The notes under the pieces: generated by a model
What the model was told of the DNA's origin: nothing
What the model saw: only the letters and a program-made list of their open reading frames with translations
Database searches by the model: none
Made by a program: the position numbers and the translations under genes
NCBI RefSeq assembly: GCF_019145475.1
Contig: NZ_JAHTKI010000001.1
Coordinates: forward strand, 62,001-126,000
Length of the DNA stretch: 64,000 nucleotides
Source of the DNA: Pseudomonas botevensis
Lineage (GTDB): Bacteria > Pseudomonadota > Gammaproteobacteria > Pseudomonadales > Pseudomonadaceae
Direction: 5' to 3'
Shown here: one piece after another, positions 8,458 to 17,479 of the stretch
How positions within the stretch are numbered: position 1 is the first letter of the stretch
Layout of the letters: every line of letters starts with the position of its first letter

Positions 8458-9789
8458 ATGAAGAAGGCAAAGCTTAGCCTCGCCTGGCAGATCCTCATCG
8501 GTCTGGTATTGGGGATTGCAATCGGTGCGTTGCTCAACCACTTCAGTGCCGAGAAGGCGTGGTGGATCAGCAACGTCCTGCAACCGGCAGGCGATATCTT
8601 TATCCGTCTGATCAAGATGATCGTGATCCCGATCGTCATCTCGTCCCTGATCGTCGGCATCGCCGGTGTGGGCGACGCCAAGAAACTCGGGCGCATTGGC
8701 CTGAAGACCATCATCTACTTCGAAATCGTCACCACCATCGCCATCATCGTCGGTCTGTTGCTGGCCAACCTGTTCCATCCGGGTGCCGGCATCGACATGA
8801 GCACCCTGGGCACCGTGGACATCTCCAAGTACCAGGCCACCGCTGCCGAAGTACAGCATGAACACGCGTTCATCGAGACCATCCTCAACCTGATTCCATC
8901 GAACATCTTCGCGGCCATGGCCCGTGGCGAGATGCTGCCGATCATCTTCTTCTCCGTGCTGTTCGGCCTCGGTCTGTCGAGCCTGCAATCGGACCTGCGC
9001 GAGCCGCTGGTGAAGATGTTCCAGGGCGTTTCGGAAAGCATGTTCAAAGTCACCCACATGATCATGAACTACGCCCCGATCGGCGTATTCGCACTGATCG
9101 CGGTGACCGTCGCCAACTTCGGCTTCGCTTCGCTGCTGCCGCTGGCCAAACTGGTGATCCTGGTTTACGTCGCCATTGCCTTCTTCGCCTTTGTAGTGCT
9201 GGGCCTCATCGCCCGCCTCTTCGGCTTCTCGGTGATCAAGCTGATGCGCATCTTCAAGGATGAGCTGGTGCTGGCCTACTCCACCGCTTCGTCCGAAACC
9301 GTGCTGCCGCGCGTGATCGAGAAGATGGAAGCCTACGGCGCACCGAAAGCCATTTGCAGCTTCGTGGTGCCGACCGGCTACTCGTTCAACCTCGACGGTT
9401 CGACCCTGTACCAGAGCATCGCGGCCATCTTCATCGCTCAGCTGTACGGCATCGACCTGTCGATCAGCCAGCAACTGCTGCTGGTCCTGACCCTGATGGT
9501 CACCTCCAAAGGCATCGCCGGCGTACCGGGCGTGTCCTTCGTGGTGCTGCTGGCGACCCTGGGCAGCGTCGGTATCCCGCTGGAAGGCCTGGCATTCATC
9601 GCCGGTGTCGATCGCATCATGGACATGGCACGTACCGCCCTGAACGTGATCGGCAACGCCCTCGCCGTGCTGGTCATCGCACGTTGGGAAGGCATGTACG
9701 ACGACGCCAAGGGCCAGCGCTACTGGAACTCCCTGCCGCACTGGCGCAGCAAGGAAAAGCTGCCGGCAGGTGAAACCTCCCGCAACTGA
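8458..9789 (+). CDS. gltP: Glutamate/aspartate:proton symporter GltP
   Basis: This 443-residue inner-membrane carrier of the DAACS family takes up glutamate and aspartate. It has about eight helices and two re-entrant loops. Family motifs are visible: the serine-rich hairpin AYSTASSETVLPRV, the substrate loop GYSFNLDGSTLYQ, VTSKGIAGVPG and the final-helix DRIMDMARTALNVIGN with its substrate-binding Asp/Arg and Asn. The ATG at 8458 is chosen because MKKAKLSLAWQ is the usual start; the upstream in-frame extension is low complexity. A long leader precedes it and a strong terminator follows. Confidence 0.95.
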   Translation: MKKAKLSLAWQILIGLVLGIAIGALLNHFSAEKAWWISNVLQPAGDIFIRLIKMIVIPIVISSLIVGIAGVGDAKKLGRIGLKTIIYFEIVTTIAIIVGLLLANLFHPGAGIDMSTLGTVDISKYQATAAEVQHEHAFIETILNLIPSNIFAAMARGEMLPIIFFSVLFGLGLSSLQSDLREPLVKMFQGVSESMFKVTHMIMNYAPIGVFALIAVTVANFGFASLLPLAKLVILVYVAIAFFAFVVLGLIARLFGFSVIKLMRIFKDELVLAYSTASSETVLPRVIEKMEAYGAPKAICSFVVPTGYSFNLDGSTLYQSIAAIFIAQLYGIDLSISQQLLLVLTLMVTSKGIAGVPGVSFVVLLATLGSVGIPLEGLAFIAGVDRIMDMARTALNVIGNALAVLVIARWEGMYDDAKGQRYWNSLPHWRSKEKLPAGETSRN

Positions 9790-9798
9790 TCCGAACCT

Positions 9799-9825
9799 GT
9801 CGGAGCGGGCAAGCCTGCTCCCACA
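9799..9825. repeat. REP element
   Basis: GAGCGGGCAAGCCTGCTC with the flanking CCCACA is a single, slightly degenerate copy of the Pseudomonas REP hairpin. It lies just after gltP and before its terminator. Confidence 0.7.
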
Positions 9826-9847
9826 AGGTCGCGACAGGCCTCACACA

Positions 9848-9878
9848 CAAACCCCGGAGCAATCCGGGGTTTGTCGTT
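9848..9878 (+). terminator. Rho-independent terminator after gltP
   Basis: Ten-base arms AAACCCCGGA and TCCGGGGTTT enclose a GCAA tetraloop, followed by a short T-containing stretch. The stem is perfect and GC-rich. Confidence 0.8.
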
Positions 9879-9926
9879 TCTGGCAGCCCCGCTATCATTC
9901 GCCGCATCTTCCGGGGGATTTGACTG

Positions 9927-11156
9927 ATGCTTAATGGCCTGTGGCTTGGCTTCTTCATCGTGGCAGCCGTATCGGCGCTGGCGCAGTGGCTGGTCGGCGG
10001 CAACGCCGGGATTTTCGCGGCGATGGTGGAAAGCATTTTTGCCATGGCCAAGCTGTCGGTCGAGGTCATGGTGCTGCTGTTCGGCACGCTGACCCTGTGG
10101 CTGGGCTTCCTGCGCATTGCCGAGAAGGCCGGCATCGTCGAATGGCTGGCGAAAGTGCTCGGACCGCTGTTTCTGCGACTGATGCCGGAAGTGCCGCCCG
10201 GTCACCCGGCGCTCGGCCTGATCACCCTGAACTTCGCCGCCAACGGCCTCGGCCTCGATAACGCCGCCACGCCCATCGGCCTCAAGGCCATGAAAGCGCT
10301 GCAGGAACTCAACCCCAGTGCCACCATCGCCAGCAACGCGCAAATCCTGTTCCTGGTGCTCAACGCGTCGTCGCTGACCCTGCTGCCGGTGACGATTTTC
10401 ATGTACCGCGCCCAGCAAGGCGCGCCGGATCCGACCCTGGTGTTCCTGCCGATCCTGCTGGCAACCAGTTGCTCGACCATCGTTGGCTTCCTGTCGGTGG
10501 CGTTCATGCAGCGCCTGCGCATCTGGGACCCGGTGGTGCTGGCCTACCTGGTGCCCGGCGCATTGATTCTCGGCGGCTTCATGGCGCTGCTGGCGACCCT
10601 GTCGGCAACGGCGCTGGCGAGCCTGTCGTCGATCCTCGGCAACCTGACGCTGTTCGGTCTGATCATGCTGTTCCTGATCATCGGCGCGTTACGCAAGGTG
10701 AAGGTCTACGAGGCATTCGTCGAGGGCGCCAAAGAAGGCTTCGACGTCGCCAAGAACCTGCTGCCGTATCTGGTGGCGATGCTCTGCGCGATCGGCGTGC
10801 TGCGCGCTTCCGGGGCGCTGGACTTCGGCCTCGACGGCATCCGTCATCTGGTCGAGTGGGCCGGTTGGGACACGCGCTTCGTCGACGCGCTGCCGACCGC
10901 GATGGTCAAGCCGTTCTCCGGCAGTGCCGCCCGAGCGATGCTGATCGAGACCATGAAGACCTCGGGCGTGGACAGCTTCCCGGCGCTGGTCGCGGCGACG
11001 ATCCAGGGCAGCACCGAGACCACGTTCTACGTGCTGGCGGTGTACTTCGGCGCGGTGGGGATCCAGCGCGCGCGGCATGCGGTGGGTTGCGCGTTGCTCG
11101 CAGAACTGGCCGGCGTGCTGGGCGCCATCGGCGTCTGCTACTGGTTCTTCGGCTGA
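9927..11156 (+). CDS. Nucleoside-recognition/SpmA-SpmB type membrane protein
   Basis: This 409-residue polytopic protein has about ten hydrophobic helices and two copies of the 'Gate' (nucleoside recognition) fold. The N-terminal half has the SpmA-like motif NFAANGLGLDNAATPIGLKA. The C-terminal half has the SpmB-like features MVKPFSGSAARAM and ATIQGSTETTFYVLAVYFG. In Bacillus the two halves are separate spore-maturation proteins; a fused form is common in non-sporulating proteobacteria and its substrate is not known. It is transcribed alone after the gltP terminator. Confidence 0.85.
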   Translation: MLNGLWLGFFIVAAVSALAQWLVGGNAGIFAAMVESIFAMAKLSVEVMVLLFGTLTLWLGFLRIAEKAGIVEWLAKVLGPLFLRLMPEVPPGHPALGLITLNFAANGLGLDNAATPIGLKAMKALQELNPSATIASNAQILFLVLNASSLTLLPVTIFMYRAQQGAPDPTLVFLPILLATSCSTIVGFLSVAFMQRLRIWDPVVLAYLVPGALILGGFMALLATLSATALASLSSILGNLTLFGLIMLFLIIGALRKVKVYEAFVEGAKEGFDVAKNLLPYLVAMLCAIGVLRASGALDFGLDGIRHLVEWAGWDTRFVDALPTAMVKPFSGSAARAMLIETMKTSGVDSFPALVAATIQGSTETTFYVLAVYFGAVGIQRARHAVGCALLAELAGVLGAIGVCYWFFG

Positions 11157-11177
11157 ACAAAACCTCGGTGGGACATC

Positions 11178-11205
11178 TGTGGGAGTGGGCTTGCCCGCTC
11201 CCACA
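11178..11205. repeat. REP element between convergent genes
   Basis: Eight-base perfect arms TGTGGGAG and CTCCCACA surround TGGGCTTGCCCG, which is partly self-complementary. This is the canonical Pseudomonas REP hairpin. It sits between the convergent SpmAB-type gene and the MCE lipoprotein gene and may act in termination or mRNA stability. Confidence 0.85.
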
Positions 11206-11224
11206 TTCGGGTTCGATGTAAGGC

Positions 11225-11851
11225 TTAAGAGCGGGGCGGCGGGGCGACTTTCTGCCCTTGCTCGACCGCCCACGCCACGACCTTCGCGGTCAGCCGGTCA
11301 CTGGCCTGACCGAACCCGGCGACCACCGCTGGCACCTTGACGTCGCTCAGCGGCTGACGCTCTTCGAAGCGGCGGCTGGCGAGGATTCGCTGGTCATAGC
11401 CGCGCACCAACAACACATCGAGACGCACCACGACGCTGGCCTGACTGCCCTGATATTCGGTCTGGAACGCCTGCAAGCTGCCGCCCAGCTCCAGATCCGC
11501 CTGGAAGTTGCTGTCATCGGTGCTCAGCAGCGTCACCCGGCCGTCACGCTGAAAGCCGTCCAGCAGTCGATTGCGCACCAGCACCGGCGCCGGATCGCTC
11601 CAGCGCGACGCCTTGTAACTGCTGATCACATCACCTTGCGGGATCACCGCGATGCTCGGTCGGTTCAACGCTTCGCTGGCCTGCAATTTGTTCAGCCGCA
11701 GCGACCAGTGTTGCGTCGCAGAACCGGCCGACGCAGGAACCTGGGCCGCCGGCAAACGGTAGACATCCGACGGCACCGACTCGGGCAGGATCGAGCACGC
11801 GCCGAGTACCGTGCCGATCAGGGTCAGAAGGGCGAGACGGGGCAGCTTCAT
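11225..11851 (-). CDS. ABC-type transport auxiliary lipoprotein (PqiC-like)
   Basis: This 208-residue protein has a lipoprotein signal (LLTLIGTVLGAC, lipobox LGAC). The mature domain belongs to the ABC-transport auxiliary component family (LRLNKLQASEALNRPSIAV, FEERQPL), which includes PqiC and works with MCE transporters at the outer membrane. Its start overlaps the end of the MCE gene by four bases, so translation is probably coupled. It should be the outer-membrane partner of the system encoded upstream. Confidence 0.88.
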   Translation of the reverse strand: MKLPRLALLTLIGTVLGACSILPESVPSDVYRLPAAQVPASAGSATQHWSLRLNKLQASEALNRPSIAVIPQGDVISSYKASRWSDPAPVLVRNRLLDGFQRDGRVTLLSTDDSNFQADLELGGSLQAFQTEYQGSQASVVVRLDVLLVRGYDQRILASRRFEERQPLSDVKVPAVVAGFGQASDRLTAKVVAWAVEQGQKVAPPPRS

Positions 11852-12786
11852 GGCGTGAATTCCTTGTTCTTGTCACGGCCCAGCAGGTAGCCGCTGGGGT
11901 TGGCCTCAAGGCGTTGGGAAATGGCCCGCAGCGAGTTCAGGGTTTCGCGCAGTTCGCGCACGGCCGGGGCCAGGCCGTTGAGACCTTGCATGCCGCTGTC
12001 GAGGGACGTCTGGTTCTTGCTCAGCAGCTCATTAATGGTGGCGCTGCTTTGTTCCAGGGATTTCATCGCTTGGCTGGCGCTGCCGAGGGCCTGCTTGCCT
12101 TGATCGTTGAGCAGGCCGTTGGCGTTGCGCATCAGCGCCGAGGTCTGTTCGAGCATGCTGCCGGCCTGTTTGCCGACGCTCGTCAGTTGCTGCATGGCCT
12201 GACGCAGATCGCCGCGCTGATCGTTGATCGCACCGGTGGTCTGTTCGAGGTGAGCGAGGGTATTGCTGATGCGCTCGACGTTGTCCGCCGAAAACATCTG
12301 GTTGGCGTTGTGCAACAGCACGTTGATGCTGCTCATCAGGTCGCTGCTGTCGGTGAGCAGGCGGGCGATGGGCGAGGGCGCAGCGATCAGCGTCGGCAGA
12401 TTGCCGTCGTGCCCCTTGAGCTTCGGACTCTGCGGCGTACCGCCACTGAGCTGGATGATCGAGGTGCCGGTGATCCCGGTCAGCGCCAGTTTCGCCTCGG
12501 TGTCTTCCTTGATCGGTGTGTCGCCGCCCAGGCGAATCCGCGCCAGCACCCGACGCGGGTCCTGCGGGTCGAGACGCAGGCTGACCACGTCGCCGACCTT
12601 GATCCCGCTGTACTGCACCGGACTGCCCTTGGACAGACCGCTGACCGCCTCGTTGAACACCACTTCGTAATCCTTGAACTCGGTGTCGACGCTGGACTTG
12701 GCCAGCCACAGACCGAAGAGCAGGGCGCCGGCCACCACTATCACGGTGAACAGGCCGATCAACACATGATGGGCTCGGGTTTCCAT
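11848..12786 (-). CDS. MCE-domain (MlaD-like) substrate-binding protein
   Basis: This 312-residue protein has one N-terminal transmembrane helix (about 8-28, VLIGLFTVIVVAGALLFGLWLA), an MCE domain (about 40-118, with GLSKGSPVQYSGIKVGDV) and a long helical C-terminal region (about 150-300) rich in Gln, Leu and Ser. MCE rings bind phospholipid and form a passage through the periplasm. The helical tail resembles needle-type MCE proteins more than the short MlaD. It lies one base after the ATPase gene and is followed by the auxiliary lipoprotein, completing a lipid-transport operon. Confidence 0.92.
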   Translation of the reverse strand: METRAHHVLIGLFTVIVVAGALLFGLWLAKSSVDTEFKDYEVVFNEAVSGLSKGSPVQYSGIKVGDVVSLRLDPQDPRRVLARIRLGGDTPIKEDTEAKLALTGITGTSIIQLSGGTPQSPKLKGHDGNLPTLIAAPSPIARLLTDSSDLMSSINVLLHNANQMFSADNVERISNTLAHLEQTTGAINDQRGDLRQAMQQLTSVGKQAGSMLEQTSALMRNANGLLNDQGKQALGSASQAMKSLEQSSATINELLSKNQTSLDSGMQGLNGLAPAVRELRETLNSLRAISQRLEANPSGYLLGRDKNKEFTP

Positions 12787-12787
12787 G

Positions 12788-13591
12788 TCAGACCTCGTTG
12801 AGCAATTTGGCGGCGTCCAGCGCCGAGCGGCCGCGAGGGCCGTGGAAGTATTCGTGAATCCATGCGTCGTCGGTTTCCGAGACCACGTCGATCGGCCCGG
12901 CCACCAGCACTTTCTTCTGCGCCAGCACCGCCACCCGGTCGGTGATGGTGTAGAGCGTGTCGAGGTCGTGGGTCACCAGAAACACGCTCAGGCCCAGCGC
13001 ATCGCGCAGGGTCAGGATCAATTGATCGAACGCCGCCGCGCCGATCGGATCGAGGCCGGCGGTGGGTTCATCGAGAAACAGGATGTCCGGGTCCAGCGCC
13101 AACGCCCGGGCCAGCGCCGCGCGCTTGATCATGCCGCCAGAGAGGGACGCCGGGTATTTGTCCGCCGCCGACAGCGGCAGCCCGGCCAGCGCCAGTTTCA
13201 CCGCCGCCAGATGCTCGGCGTCGTTGCGGCTCAGGCCGGCATGTTCGATCAGGGGCAGGGCGACGTTCTCGGTGACGGTCAGCGAAGAGAACAACGCGCC
13301 TTTCTGGAACAGCACTCCGAAACGCCGCTCGATCAGTGAGCGTTCGTGTTCGGGCAGGCTCGGCAGGTTCTTGCCGAACACTTTGACCACGCCCTCGCTG
13401 GGCTGACGCAGACCGACGATGCTGCGCAGCAGCACCGATTTGCCGCTGCCGGAACCGCCGACCACGGCAAGGATTTCACCCTTGTACAGATCCATGTCGA
13501 GGTTCTCGTGCACGCTCTGGCGCCCGAAGCGGTTGCACAGGCCACGAACTTCGATCACCGCCTCGGACGGCGCGCGGGGTAGACGACTCAC
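12788..13591 (-). CDS. ABC transporter ATP-binding protein (MlaF-like)
   Basis: This 267-residue ATPase has Walker A GGSGSGKS, a Q-loop in VLFQKGALFSS, signature LSGGMIKRAALARAL, Walker B DILFLDEPTAGLDP and H-loop LVTHDLD. The signature region resembles MlaF. The start is a GTG at 13591 that overlaps the permease stop (GTGA), giving VSRLPRAPSEAVIEV; the frame is open much farther upstream, but that part lies on top of the permease gene. It should power lipid movement between inner and outer membranes together with the adjacent permease and MCE protein. Confidence 0.92.
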   Translation of the reverse strand: MSRLPRAPSEAVIEVRGLCNRFGRQSVHENLDMDLYKGEILAVVGGSGSGKSVLLRSIVGLRQPSEGVVKVFGKNLPSLPEHERSLIERRFGVLFQKGALFSSLTVTENVALPLIEHAGLSRNDAEHLAAVKLALAGLPLSAADKYPASLSGGMIKRAALARALALDPDILFLDEPTAGLDPIGAAAFDQLILTLRDALGLSVFLVTHDLDTLYTITDRVAVLAQKKVLVAGPIDVVSETDDAWIHEYFHGPRGRSALDAAKLLNEV

Positions 13592-14736
13592 CAGCCCATC
13601 TCCATGAAGAACAACGCGGCCACCGCATCGAACACGATCACCACGAAAATCGACTGCACCACGCTCGACGTGGTGTGGGCACCCACCGATTCGGCGCTGC
13701 CGCTGACCTTGAAGCCTTCCAGGCAGCCAATCGCCGCAATCAGAAACGCAAAGATCGGCGCCTTCACCAGCCCCACGAGAAAATGCTGAATACCGATGTC
13801 GGTTTGCAGCAGGGAGAGGAACATCGCCGGGGAAATCCCCAGCGACACCGCGCAGACCACGCCACCGCCAACGATTCCGCAGACCATCGCCAGAAAGGTC
13901 AGCATCGGCAACGCCACCAGCAACGCCAGCACACGCGGCACCACCAGCAGCTCCATCGGATCGAGGCCGAGGGTGCGGATCGCGTCGATCTCTTCGTTGG
14001 CCTTCATCGAGCCGATCTGCGCGGTGAACGCACTGGCGGTGCGCCCGGCCATCAGGATCGCGGTGAGCAACACACCGAACTCCCGCAGGAAGGCGAAACC
14101 CACGAGGTCGACGGTAAAGATGCTCGCGCCGAAACTGGCGAGCACCGTAGCACCAAGAAACGCCACCACGGCGCCGACGAGGAAAGTCAGCAGGGCAACG
14201 ATCGGCGCGGCGTCGAGACCGGTCTGTTCGATGTGCGCGATCATCGGTGTGATCCGCCAGCGCTTGGGCCGGAACAGGCCTCGGGCCAGGGTTTCGAGGA
14301 TCAGCCCGACGAAGCCGAGCAGTTGCAGGGTGTCTTGCCAGACCGTGTCGACGGCGCGACCGATGCGGGTCAGCAGTTGCACGCTGACGCTGATTTCCGG
14401 CTCCTTGATCGGTACGCAGAAATCGGTGAGCGAGCGGTACACGGTTTGCAGCAGCGCGCGGTCGGCGGCGGACAAGGTGCAATCGGGGTGTTCGGCGGAC
14501 ATGCCCAGACGCTCGGAACCGAGCAGTTCCACCAGCAGCGAGGCGCCGGCGGTGTCGAGGGCGCCGAGGCCATTGAGGTCGATAGGGGTGTTGGCGTCGT
14601 ACTGGCCGTGGAGCTTTTCGCTCAGGAGCTTGAGGTCGGCGTAATGAGCAAGCGTCCAGTCCCCCGTGACCCGCAGGCGGGCAGGGCTGAGCGACGTGTC
14701 CAGTTGGGCATTACCGGTCATCGAGCGGCTGGTCAT
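13588..14736 (-). CDS. MlaE-type ABC permease with N-terminal STAS-like domain
   Basis: This 382-residue protein combines an N-terminal STAS-like domain (about 1-100, LNGLGALDTAGASLLVELL), which replaces a separate MlaB, with an MlaE permease (about 125-382). Permease signatures include REFGVLLTAILMAGRTASAFTAQ split around GSMKANEEIDA and the LGLDPMELLVVPR loop. It is the first gene of the four-gene operon permease-ATPase-MCE-lipoprotein. No periplasmic MlaC-type gene is present here, so the PqiABC- or Let-like bridge model fits better than classical Mla. Confidence 0.92.
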   Translation of the reverse strand: MTSRSMTGNAQLDTSLSPARLRVTGDWTLAHYADLKLLSEKLHGQYDANTPIDLNGLGALDTAGASLLVELLGSERLGMSAEHPDCTLSAADRALLQTVYRSLTDFCVPIKEPEISVSVQLLTRIGRAVDTVWQDTLQLLGFVGLILETLARGLFRPKRWRITPMIAHIEQTGLDAAPIVALLTFLVGAVVAFLGATVLASFGASIFTVDLVGFAFLREFGVLLTAILMAGRTASAFTAQIGSMKANEEIDAIRTLGLDPMELLVVPRVLALLVALPMLTFLAMVCGIVGGGVVCAVSLGISPAMFLSLLQTDIGIQHFLVGLVKAPIFAFLIAAIGCLEGFKVSGSAESVGAHTTSSVVQSIFVVIVFDAVAALFFMEMGW

Positions 14737-14791
14737 AAGCTCCGTGCTTGTTCGGCTGTTTACGCGAAGCTACGTAATAGCACGAACCCGG

Positions 14792-15820
14792 TTACTTTTC
14801 TTTGGTCGGTGTGCTGTCCGTGACGTTGAAGCGCAGCACGCCGATCAACTGGTCGTCTTCGGTCAGGACCCGCACCTGCCATTTGCCCACCGGATTGCCG
14901 GGGAAATTCTGCTTGTGCGTCCACGCCCGGTAGCCTTCCTTGCGCCCGCCATGGATATCGAGGGCGATGCGGTCGACCTCTTTGCCGTTGAACTGCCAGA
15001 CATGATAGATCCGCTCATCCAGCCCGCGCGGCGCATTGATCGCGGTGTAGGCGTAGAGACCGCCGTTGCGGATCTGCTCGGCACTGACCTCTTCGAGGCT
15101 GGCGCCGGGGGTGCGATCCTGCACCTGGGTGCTGATCGCCACGTCGGTCATCCACAGCGTTGCCGGTGGCACCCAGGAACGCAGCACCCAGCCCACGCCG
15201 CCGATACCGACGGTGATGCCGAGAATCGCCAGCGCATTGCGCACGGTGCGGATCGGGAAGATCGACGCCAGGCTCGGGAACGACAGCACCACGGAAATTC
15301 CCAATGCCCACTTGAAGCTCTGCGAAGTGGTCAGGTGCATGATCACCGGCAACGCGGTGAGCAGGGCGGCGAACAGGGTCAGGGTGTGCAGCGCGAGAAA
15401 CGCCCAGCGGCGCGGCGCCAGCCACTTGTAGTAGAGCGGGTCGACAATCGAAATCAGCGCCGCGACGCCGAGCAGCCCGGTGAACAACAACTGGCCGCTG
15501 TTCCAGGTGGTGGTGATGAAGAAGAACGGCAGGACGAAAAACAGGCTTTCCTGGTGAATCATCTGCGTCGCGTAGCGCAACAGCGGCTGGGGAATTTCCC
15601 GTTTGAAGACCCGTGTGAACAGTTGGGTCAGGCTGTTTTCCAGCATCAGCCAGATCCAGCTCAACAGCATGATCGTGGTGATCCAGCTCGCCAGCCCCTG
15701 CTGCCGGTCGACCAGGATGAAACTGCCGACCCCGGAGATGAAACCACCAAGCGCAATGACCCCGGGATAGCGCTTCATCAGTTCGAGAATGCGCTGGATC
15801 AGAAGGGTCAGTCTGGACAT
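14792..15820 (-). CDS. DUF5924/DUF2914-type membrane protein
   Basis: This 342-residue protein has about seven hydrophobic helices in its first ~230 residues, then a soluble C-terminal domain (about 235-335) with ERIYHVWQFNGKEVDRI, EGYRAWTHKQ and PGNPVGKWQVRVLTEDDQ, typical of DUF2914. The C-terminal domain is probably periplasmic. Function is unknown. It lies 55 bases upstream of the MCE operon on the same strand and may be cotranscribed with it. Confidence 0.75.
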   Translation of the reverse strand: MSRLTLLIQRILELMKRYPGVIALGGFISGVGSFILVDRQQGLASWITTIMLLSWIWLMLENSLTQLFTRVFKREIPQPLLRYATQMIHQESLFFVLPFFFITTTWNSGQLLFTGLLGVAALISIVDPLYYKWLAPRRWAFLALHTLTLFAALLTALPVIMHLTTSQSFKWALGISVVLSFPSLASIFPIRTVRNALAILGITVGIGGVGWVLRSWVPPATLWMTDVAISTQVQDRTPGASLEEVSAEQIRNGGLYAYTAINAPRGLDERIYHVWQFNGKEVDRIALDIHGGRKEGYRAWTHKQNFPGNPVGKWQVRVLTEDDQLIGVLRFNVTDSTPTKEK

Positions 15821-15899
15821 TTGGGCGGTTCACGACGTCATAGGAAAAAACCCCGACAGGGTAACGTCCGCGAGCGCTTGTGGCGAGGTTCGCGGTCAG

Positions 15900-15932
15900 T
15901 AAAAAACACACTGAAGCCCTGTTGGATTCAGT
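15900..15932 (-). terminator. Rho-independent terminator of the M16 peptidase gene
   Basis: Read on the minus strand, arms CACTGAA and TTCAGTG flank an 11-base loop and are followed by TGTTTTTTA. The 5' arm overlaps the stop codon of the peptidase gene. Confidence 0.7.
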
Positions 15933-17319
15933 GCCTGGCCGAAGATTTGCGGCGGTGCAGACGCCAGCCGAGCAACGTCAGCAGCACAATTCCCAGGCCA
16001 CCGACCACCAGCCATACCACCTGATCATCACTGAGCAGCGGCTTCTCGATCCGCAGATAGCCCGGTTGCAGCAACAGTTCGCGCATGGCCTTGTTCGCCG
16101 CGTCCAGCGTCACCCCTTGCAGCTCCCGGGCGGGGTCGGCGAAGCGGCCGTCTTCGTAGTCGCCCAGCGCGCTCCAGTAGTAGTCGGCCATCGCGCTGTT
16201 GCCCTGCACGGCCCAGGCCTGATGGGCGATGGCGGCTTGCTTGAGCCGGGCGAAGGTTTCGGGATCGAGGCCGTTTTTCAGCAGTTCAGCCTTCAGGTCT
16301 TCGAGCACCTGTCTGGCTTCGTCGATGTCATTGCGATCCAGATCGGCGTTCAGGCTCATGAAACCGACGCCACCGAACACCTCGCGCTCGGCCCATGGCC
16401 CGTAGGACAAGCCGTGTTCCAGGCGCAATTGGCGATAGAGCGCCCATTCCAGGTACTCCTTGAGCAGATCGAAGGTTTCGTCGTACTGATCGTCCAGCAC
16501 CGGCTCAGGCACCAGCCAGTGCAGCTTGGCGCTGTCGCCAATGAAGCCGCGCATCAGTGTGCGTTCATGGGCGGCGCTGGTGCGGATGTCCGGCAACGGC
16601 CGGTGTTCGCTGGGGTCAACGGCCTGGAGCGCGCCCCAGGTGCGTTCCAGATAGGCCGGCAGCAGTTTGTCGAGCTCACCGACGACGATCAGGGTCATGT
16701 TGTTCGGCGCATACCAGGCCTTGCGCACCTTCTCCAGTTGTTGCTGGGTCAGTTTGTCGACCTCAGCCCGCTGCGGGCATTTCAGTCCCAGCTCGACCGC
16801 CAGTTGATTGCTCGCGCTGTGGCCCAGGTCCTGGCGGTCGAGGAAGCGTTGCAGACGCGTGTAATGTCCGCCGTCCTCGCGCTCGACCACGCGCTTGGCG
16901 GCGTTGATCGCGTTGTCGTCGATGCGGGTCTGGGTCAGCAGATCGAGCAACAGATCGAGGACCTTGCGCTGGTTTTTCGCCGGGGCTTCGATGACGAACG
17001 TGGTGTCGGCGTTGCTGGTGAAGGCGTTCCAGTCGCCGCCCAGCGCCTGCATGCGTTCCTCCAGACCGCCTTCGCCGGTGGCATCGATGCCGCTGAACAG
17101 CAGGTGCTCGAGCAGGTGCGGCAGCTCTTTCTCATCGCAATCGAAGTCATCGAGACCTACGCCGACCACCAGCCGGATCGCCACATGTCCACGCTCGGTG
17201 CCGGGCTTGAGCAACAGTTGCAGGCCATTGGGCAGGGCATAGCCTTCGACCTGAAAACGATCCAGGGCGAAGGAGGGCAGAGAACCGAGCAACAGACAAG
17301 CGAACAGCAGGCAACGCAT
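15928..17319 (-). CDS. M16-family zinc metallopeptidase with C-terminal membrane anchor
   Basis: This 463-residue protein has a signal peptide (MRCLLFACLLLGSLPSFA) and an M16 catalytic half with the inverted zinc motif HLLEH (residues 68-72) and the third ligand Glu in KRVVERE (about 146). A second M16 lobe follows (about 190-400). A hydrophobic helix near the C terminus (about 434-452, VVWLVVGGLGIVLLTLLGW) and a basic end suggest an inner-membrane anchor with the protease in the periplasm. M16 enzymes degrade small unfolded peptides or process membrane proteins. Its substrate here is unknown. Confidence 0.88.
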   Translation of the reverse strand: MRCLLFACLLLGSLPSFALDRFQVEGYALPNGLQLLLKPGTERGHVAIRLVVGVGLDDFDCDEKELPHLLEHLLFSGIDATGEGGLEERMQALGGDWNAFTSNADTTFVIEAPAKNQRKVLDLLLDLLTQTRIDDNAINAAKRVVEREDGGHYTRLQRFLDRQDLGHSASNQLAVELGLKCPQRAEVDKLTQQQLEKVRKAWYAPNNMTLIVVGELDKLLPAYLERTWGALQAVDPSEHRPLPDIRTSAAHERTLMRGFIGDSAKLHWLVPEPVLDDQYDETFDLLKEYLEWALYRQLRLEHGLSYGPWAEREVFGGVGFMSLNADLDRNDIDEARQVLEDLKAELLKNGLDPETFARLKQAAIAHQAWAVQGNSAMADYYWSALGDYEDGRFADPARELQGVTLDAANKAMRELLLQPGYLRIEKPLLSDDQVVWLVVGGLGIVLLTLLGWRLHRRKSSARH

Positions 17320-17372
17320 AACAGGCTTCCATACGGCTGATTTGGAGATCCGTGTCGTCAGTCAGACCGCCT

Positions 17373-17428
17373 TCGCGGGCAAGCCCGCTCCCGTTGGTAA
17401 ACCTGTGGGAGCGGGCTTGCCCGCGAAA
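17373..17428. repeat. Inverted pair of REP elements
   Basis: CGCGGGCAAGCCCGCTCCC (17374-17392) and GTGGGAGCGGGCTTGCCCGCG (17405-17425) are two REP units in opposite orientation with a 12-base gap. They lie between the Na/Pi cotransporter 3' end and the M16 gene start. Such REP doublets can fold into a long cruciform. Confidence 0.88.
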
Positions 17429-17479
17429 ACGGCCCCGAGGATGAACTCTGTGTTACTGACTGACCGCAGTGCCAGACGT

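Noticed and set aside
8164..9741. 525-codon open frame opposite gltP
   Set aside because: Asp/His/Gln-rich shadow; gltP on the plus strand is unmistakable.
13592..14482. N-terminal extension of the MlaF-like ATPase to 564 codons
   Set aside because: The extension lies wholly over the permease gene in another frame and is Arg-rich and non-homologous; the GTG at 13591 gives a normal ATPase.
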